Positions 59,050 to 64,000 of a stretch of 64,000 nucleotides of DNA are shown piece after piece. The stretch lies in the NCBI GenBank assembly GCA_023055505.1, contig JALIRH010000013.1, forward strand, positions 1,426,001-1,490,000, given 5' to 3'. A program made the position numbers and the translations under genes. Every line of letters starts with the position of its first letter. The first letter of the stretch is position 1. This DNA is from Callipepla californica brunnescens (taxonomy: Eukaryota; Chordata; Aves; Galliformes; Odontophoridae). Below the pieces are notes generated by a model. It had not been told where the DNA came from. It saw only the letters and a program-made list of their open reading frames with translations, and did no database searches.

Positions 59050-61049
59050 GCATTGCTCAGTGCTTTGCCTCATTATATTATTTTCATAAGCTTGCTCTGG
59101 AATTAGTGCAAAGGAGCTGTGGTTTTCATAACCAGTTACATGAACAGGAAGAGTTCCCTGAAATCAGAAAAGATATTTCAAGTACACTGATCAGCTATTT
59201 TAAGAAGACTCCAGATTTTTAACATTTTTTTCTTTAAATGACCAAAATGTTTAATTCATACAAAACTGCCAGAAAAATGTTCACTTAGGAGGTAAATGAT
59301 GTTTTACTCAGAATTTGGCAAGAATGCTGAAAACTGGTTCCAAGTTATGCTTTTGTTCATCTTTCCATCACTGAAAGCAACCACAACTTGCTTAATCTTT
59401 CTGAGGTGCGCACTGAAAGAGACATTGGCTCACAGAAGTAAGAATATTGTGGCTATTTCAGACTGCAAGAAGCAACGATGCCTACATCTGTGGCCGACCT
59501 TATTATGAATAAGCTTAATCCTCAAACTGTATCATTTTAAATCTTAATCACATTCACAAGCGTATCACAAATACTTTCAGAGGCACAGATCATTTCAGAG
59601 GTGGATACTCTTGTTAAATCGATCAGTATGGGGAAAAGCTTGAGTTTGGGCTTAGCGTGGCCAGATTTAGCTAGAACCACACTCAATTCATCCTTTCTTT
59701 GTGGTTAAGACAAACTCAAGTTCAACAAAGGGATTTCTTATGAGAGTATGAGGCATGCACATAAGTACTTGGAGAGTACATAAGTACAGGCAAGAGCCAG
59801 ATGTAAAGATTCACACTGACTTCAGTGGCCTTAGAATGGCTTCAGTAGATTTAGATAAGGCATAAGAGCTTCTAGTTGTTAATATTTGTAGAAACAGGAG
59901 GAAATTTAAGTTCAGTCAGTGCACAACAGCAAGACTCCGTCAATCCCTTAGGTATTGGAATTTTAAACTGAAATATGGAAAGCACTGTGATGCGTTTCAG
60001 CTCTCTGCAAACAGTTGGAAAAGCGACGATGCTGACATCACTGGTTGACATGGGACCTGATGGTGAACAGCAGTTCACATTTTGTGACCTTTCTGTAAAT
60101 TGCTGGAGGGTCTCTGCTTCTTAGAACCTTGTTCTCTCATCGGTTCCACTGGTCTCTTTCTCACCTTTTTAAGTTAATCACATTTTCTAAAGAAAACAGC
60201 AGTTAAAAAAAAGGTATCCGGTGAAGGTATATAAATCCATTTTTCATGCCTTCATGGGAGGTCAACATGAAGTTGGAGAAGAAAAGAGTGTATTTATTAA
60301 TCAGGGGTAAAAATGGCTGGATTTTTTTTTTTTTTTTTTTTTTTTTTTGCAATGGATGCTACCCTATTCAAAAGCATGCACATAGCAGGAGCTTTAAAGT
60401 TTCAGCTTTTAAAGTATGTTGTCTCACATTCCAGCACTGATCCTTGCAGTATTGTCTCTCGGTTGGCTGCCCTTTCATTTCTCTTTAGTTACAGCTCCCT
60501 CGAAAGCTGTATAGAAAAAGATGCAGGAGAATGACACAGGGCATTATTCTAGGCTTTCAGCGCTGGTAGACTCCACTATAGCAGACATTCAAAAATGACT
60601 GAACCATGGCTTCCCTCAGAATCTGTTCTAACACAACACCACCAACAAAACTTGCAGACTCAGTTAACGTGTAATTGTGTCAAGTCTTGGAATGATAGGG
60701 AATCTCTTTTTGTTCAAAACCAGAATTATCTCATAGTTCTGTAAGCTATATTGAATATCCATTAGTCCAAAAATGAGACCGAAATCAGGCCATTCATACA
60801 TAGACATCTGCTGAGCTTGCAGATGAATAAAACTTTGTGTTTCTCTCCTACACTCAGTGGGTTGGCAAACAAATAATTATTTTCTGTTTCTGTTTTGCTC
60901 ATACAGAGCGAACAGATCTGGGTGCAAATACATGCAGCAGTAAATCTCCCATTGTCTCTAACCAGAGCTGTGTCTGGGTCCATCTATATGCAAGTTGTTA
61001 AGTCTGGTGAGAAAAAAAGAGCTGCCCAGTAACCCTGATAGTATGCCAA
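59050..61049. other. Unique noncoding DNA
   Basis: No gene is supported. The interval includes a 19-bp-period duplication of ACATAAGTAC near 59760-59790 and a T27 run at 60322-60348. The frames are chance length. Confidence 0.6.
60322..60348 (+). repeat. Poly(T) run, 27 nt
   Basis: Twenty-seven consecutive T residues, the longest homopolymer in the window. On the minus strand it could be a retrocopy poly(A) tail, but no recognisable body follows at higher coordinates. Confidence 0.95.
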
Positions 61050-61335
61050 CAGCCATAACTGCGGGCTATTTTATGGTGCGTGCTGAAGAACTGCTTGTGC
61101 TAGGGAAAAAGTTCCTGACAGAAGCAGCCGCCGTCCCCAGGATGAGGAACCAGGCACGTCCTTTAGCAGTTTCTCTGTCAGTGGAAGGAGCAGCTTATCT
61201 TCCTAAGGCAGCCAAGGGAAGTCTGAGCCGCTATCGGGGGAACGGGCGGACAGCTGCGACTGCAAGCCGAGTGGGAGGAGAGAGAATGGGACATTTCTGT
61301 AGGGAGTGGGAAGGGAGTCGGATAAAATGAAAATA
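61050..61335. other. Small CpG cluster
   Basis: CpG dinucleotides are unusually frequent here (for example GCAGCCGCCGTCCCC, GAGCCGCTATCGGGGG, AACGGGCGG) compared with the CpG-poor surroundings. The stretch is shorter than a usual CpG island. A 111-codon frame (60995-61330, +) crosses it and ends just before the CR1 copy to the right. Its product is basic and Ala/Arg-rich and is not recognised. This could be a minor promoter, an unmethylated element or a fragment of inserted GC-rich DNA. Confidence 0.35.
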
Positions 61336-61398
61336 GGGTCAGTGTCAAAATGAGAGTGTTTAATTAAGAAGCCGCAGCAGTGGAGTGAGCAGGGACAG

Positions 61399-61770
61399 GA
61401 AAACAGCTGGGGCTGTTCGGCCTGGAGAAAGGAAAGCTCCCAGGTGACCTGATAGTGGCCTTTCAGTATCTAAAGGGGAGCTGCAGGAAAGATGGGGAAA
61501 GACTCTTTAGCAGGGTCTGTGAGAACAGAACAAGGGGAAATTGTTTCAACCTTAAAGATTTAGGTTGCGTATAAGGAAAATGTCTTTTACAGCGAGGGTG
61601 GTGGAACAAGCTGCCCAGAGATGTGGTTGATGCCCCATCCCTGGAGGATTCCAAGGCAAGGCTGGATCAGACCCTGGGCAACCTAATGGAGCTGTGGTGT
61701 CTGTGTGCATAGCAGGACAGTCGGACTGGATGGTCCTAAGAAGCTCCTTTCAGCTCTAAGGATTCTATGA
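61399..61770 (+). mobile_element. CR1 LINE, 5'-truncated 3' end (+)
   Basis: The copy starts at 'ACAGCTGGGGCTGTTCGGCC' and passes through 'GACCTGATAGTGGCCTTTCA', 'GGTGGTGGAACAAGCTGCCC' and 'CCCCATCCCTGGAGGATTCC'. It ends 'CAGTCGGACTGGATGGTCCT', then a tail with GGATTCTATGA. About 370 bases of the CR1 3' region are present and moderately diverged. A minus-strand frame inside it (61463-61654) is a shadow. Confidence 0.95.
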
Positions 61771-61858
61771 AAAGCGGGACACAGAAAATCACAGCAGAGG
61801 AGCACTGGGGAGAAAGTGACCAAGTCAAAAAGCTCCAGGCTCTCCTAATACTGTGGGG

Positions 61859-61902
61859 TTTTTTTTGTTTTGTTTAGTTTTGTTTCTTTTTTTTTTTTTT
61901 TT
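61859..61902 (+). repeat. T-rich run with TTTTG units
   Basis: A long T run with a few G, A and C interruptions, including about 18 uninterrupted T residues at its right end. On the minus strand it would be a poly(A)/CAAAA tail following GC-richer sequence. Confidence 0.9.
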
Positions 61903-62643
61903 GATAATGAGAAACATTACCTCTGGGAAAGAGCCCACGCAGCACTGCTGCAGCCATATGGGCAGGAGCTGCAGGAGGAATGTCCTTGGAGTGTTCATCT
62001 GGCCCTTGGCAAAGGAGTGGGGACCCTGGTGGCAAGGACATGGCTCTGGAAGGGACAGAGAGCCTCTGCCCAAGGAACACGTCTTCGACTGTAGAACAGG
62101 TGAATAGTTTTTAGTTCTTGGCAGAGGTAGGGCCTCTTTTCCCCAGAGGCAGGGAAAGGCTTTTGTGAGCCCACGTGCTGAAGCTGGTGAAATAAGGTGG
62201 GTGAGGAACAGCTCAGCGTGAAGGGGAAACGGCCCTTGCTCTGGGGCCCAGGGGTTAAAGCGCACTGCAAAACATTTAGAATGCTTCTGCAAGGCTCTGT
62301 GTGCATCTCCCATTTTACAACAATGAATGTAGTTGCACTTAATTTATGGTAGGATTCTCAGAGCTGACAGATCACCAGCGTTGTTTCTTCTCTCCTTGGA
62401 TTAACCCAGCCAGTGCGCTCTGCATTTCCCTGAGCTGCTTCTGCCAGTGTTGTTTTGAATCCTGCAGCTCCAGCTAAGTCAATCAATCACCACAATCAGT
62501 GCTGGCATTGAGACACAAAATAACATGTAAAGAAAGAAAAAAAAAAAAAGGCTGCTCTGTAGCACAGTAAAGGGCTGGGTGGCACTGTGAAATCAAGAGC
62601 AGACACATCCTGCCAGTGGCTGCATCAGCTGGCGGTTCCCCGC

Positions 62644-62657
62644 TGTGTGTGTGTGTG
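62644..62657 (+). repeat. (TG)7 dinucleotide run
   Basis: Seven TG units continuing into CGTGCACATGTGC. This is a short ordinary microsatellite. Confidence 0.9.
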
Positions 62658-63904
62658 CGTGCACATGTGCTGTGGCTTTTTCTTTACTGCTACAAGTTGG
62701 AGAATCTTGGCCTGGTAAACTAGAAAAATAATCATCTGAAACAACGAAATTTTTAATGCATTCTCTATGCCTCTTAATTCCAGTTCAGGCTCGAGCAGAA
62801 CAGGGGAAGGATTTGTGATTAAACATATTAGTTTGATGTATTTGTAATACATATTTTATCAATGTGCAGCTCAGTGTTATTGAGTGACAAACTTTGTGCA
62901 CCTCCTTTATAGCAGCCACCCTAGGAACTGTACCTGTGCTTGTGCAGGAGAGGAGTGCAAGAAAGTTTGCATAGTTTTCTTCTTCATTTACCAGCAGACA
63001 AACTATGCCTTCTGATCTCCCCAAATTTTATCAATGCTGCATCAGTGTCAGCTGCACTGCATGAATTCAGATGCATTAACCTTCTCATTTATTGGCAGCC
63101 ATACCTCTCTGCTGCACTGCAGCTAAAGTGGACAGAGACAGAGTAAGGGGAGTAAGTCTGGGACTGCAGCATGTGATGGGAACATCAGTATCTTTGAGAT
63201 GGTGGATGTGGTGATCAAGATTCTAGGGGCAATTTTTAAGGGAAGATGCAAGAGCTGTCATTCAGTGTGTTCTTGAACACTCCTCTTTGAGCACAGACTC
63301 CCTGCAGACCATGTGGATGCTCCCAAGCAGGGCAAGAGGCATAGTGGGTAGGATGAGGACTGTGTGAGCCTGTAACCTGGGCTTCAGCCTTTCTGGTGCT
63401 AATGACAGCACTGGGTTCTTTCTGCATCCCTCTGAAACGAATGCTAAGTCAGCACGTGGAGCACAGGCTTACCCTTCTTTTGGCATAAGTCTCGTGGAGC
63501 CGAGCTTTGCGTTGAGAACAGCCACTCACCGCCTGTAGAAGCCCCTCTGGGTTGAGTGTGCTGCTCAGTGCAAAAGCAACAGCAGGTAAACCTGTGGGCA
63601 GCTGTGCTGCAAGTTAGCAGAAGAGAAGGCTGCCAGCTCGAGGCCCCAGCTCAGTAAAACACTGAAACATATGCACAGGAACATAAATACATGCAGGAAG
63701 GATTGCCGCTAGGCTCCAGGTGAAGCCCCTGCTTAGCATGCTGCTGGGACTGCAGCACATTGCTCTGTGCCATGCTGGCAGCCAGGCAGACTTTCAGAGA
63801 GGGATAGAAGAGGGGGAAGTCCTACCAAAGTGACTTGAGTTTTGAGGAGTCACCCACATCCACCAGCAACTTTAAAGCCTGATTTTGGATAGGTGTACTT
63901 GTGG

Positions 63905-64000
63905 CATGCTCTTGAAAACCTGCACAGAGGCAGGCTCTGCTGCGTCCCCAGGCAATCTGTTCCCGTGCTTAACTAGCCATATTACTACCAAGTGTTTCCT
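63905..64000 (-). mobile_element. CR1 fragment running off the right edge (-)
   Basis: 'CTTGAAAACCTGCACAGAGG', then 'GTCCCCAGGCAATCTGTTCC', then 'CGTGCTTAACTAGCC' and 'AAGTGTTTCCT' match the inverted CR1 block of the type 'TGAACACCTCCAGGGATGG', 'GGCAACCTGTTCCAGTGC', 'AAGAATTTCTTCCT'. The inverted 3' tail expected on the left is not recognisable, and the copy continues beyond the window. It is diverged, so an old subfamily. Confidence 0.75.

Larger units (their letters stand above)
61771..63904. other. Unique DNA with poly(T)/TTTTG run
   Basis: No gene is supported. A T-rich run is at 61859-61902. The longest open frame of the window (162 codons, 61825-62313, minus) lies across it and its C-terminal end is poly-lysine encoded by that run, so it is not a credible protein. 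An A13 run (62537-62549) and a short TG run (62644-62657) follow. The remaining frames are chance length. Confidence 0.55.

Noticed and set aside
1..64000. CRISPR arrays, bacterial operons, phage or plasmid systems
   Set aside because: The sequence is vertebrate noncoding DNA with CR1 LINE fragments. No regularly spaced direct repeats with unique spacers and no prokaryotic gene organisation were seen.

Overview
The window looks like vertebrate, and most probably bird (galliform-like), noncoding nuclear DNA: intergenic or deep intronic sequence. Evidence for this: it is AT-rich and CpG-poor, no open frame exceeds 162 codons, stops are dense in all six frames, and there is no operon-like packing or bacterial signal. 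The diagnostic repeats are CR1 LINE 3' ends. They are 5'-truncated, carry the conserved block for 'GGATGATCT...GGTCCCTTCCAACC', and end in ATTCTATGA-type tails, as is typical of archosaurs and especially birds. Repeat density is low (roughly 3-5 % recognisable), which also fits a bird. I could not assign a chromosome or a host gene.

Layout: 1-7.3 kb, plain unique DNA; 7.28-7.65 kb, CR1 (+); 7.7-12.1 kb, AT-rich DNA with a GC-rich segment at about 10.9-11.8 kb; 12.15 kb, short CR1 tail (+); 12.2-16.9 kb, AT-rich DNA with clusters of homeodomain-type sites; 16.9-17.7 kb, GC-rich block ending exactly in a CR1-type tail; 17.7-31.4 kb, unique DNA with a MIR-like SINE relic (22.5 kb) and another ancient repeat relic (24.9 kb); 31.45-31.98 kb, CR1 (+) followed by a perfect (GGTGT)15 array; 34.56-35.17 kb, the longest CR1 (-); 35-44 kb, unique DNA with an old CR1 fragment (42.2 kb); 44.04-44.33 kb, a 298-bp polypurine tract; 46.8-47.0 kb, a candidate conserved regulatory element with a perfect PBX/MEIS-type site; 51.8-52.7 kb, GC-rich segment split by a (TTTTG)n array; 57.2-57.6 kb, a minus-strand exon-like segment with a good splice acceptor; 58.9-59.05 kb, a degenerate 54-bp tandem repeat; 61.05-61.77 kb, CpG cluster followed by CR1 (+); 63.9 kb to the end, CR1-like sequence (-) running off the window.

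I support no complete protein-coding gene, tRNA, rRNA, CRISPR array or mobile system with intact coding capacity. Most short open frames read as chance or repeat-derived. No undescribed biological system is evident. The items most worth checking are the exon-like segment at 57.18-57.36 kb (-), the regulatory-element candidate at 46.8-47.0 kb, the GC block with a CR1 tail at 16.9-17.7 kb, and the two extreme simple-sequence arrays. Family assignments of repeats are from memory of consensus sequences, not from a database search.
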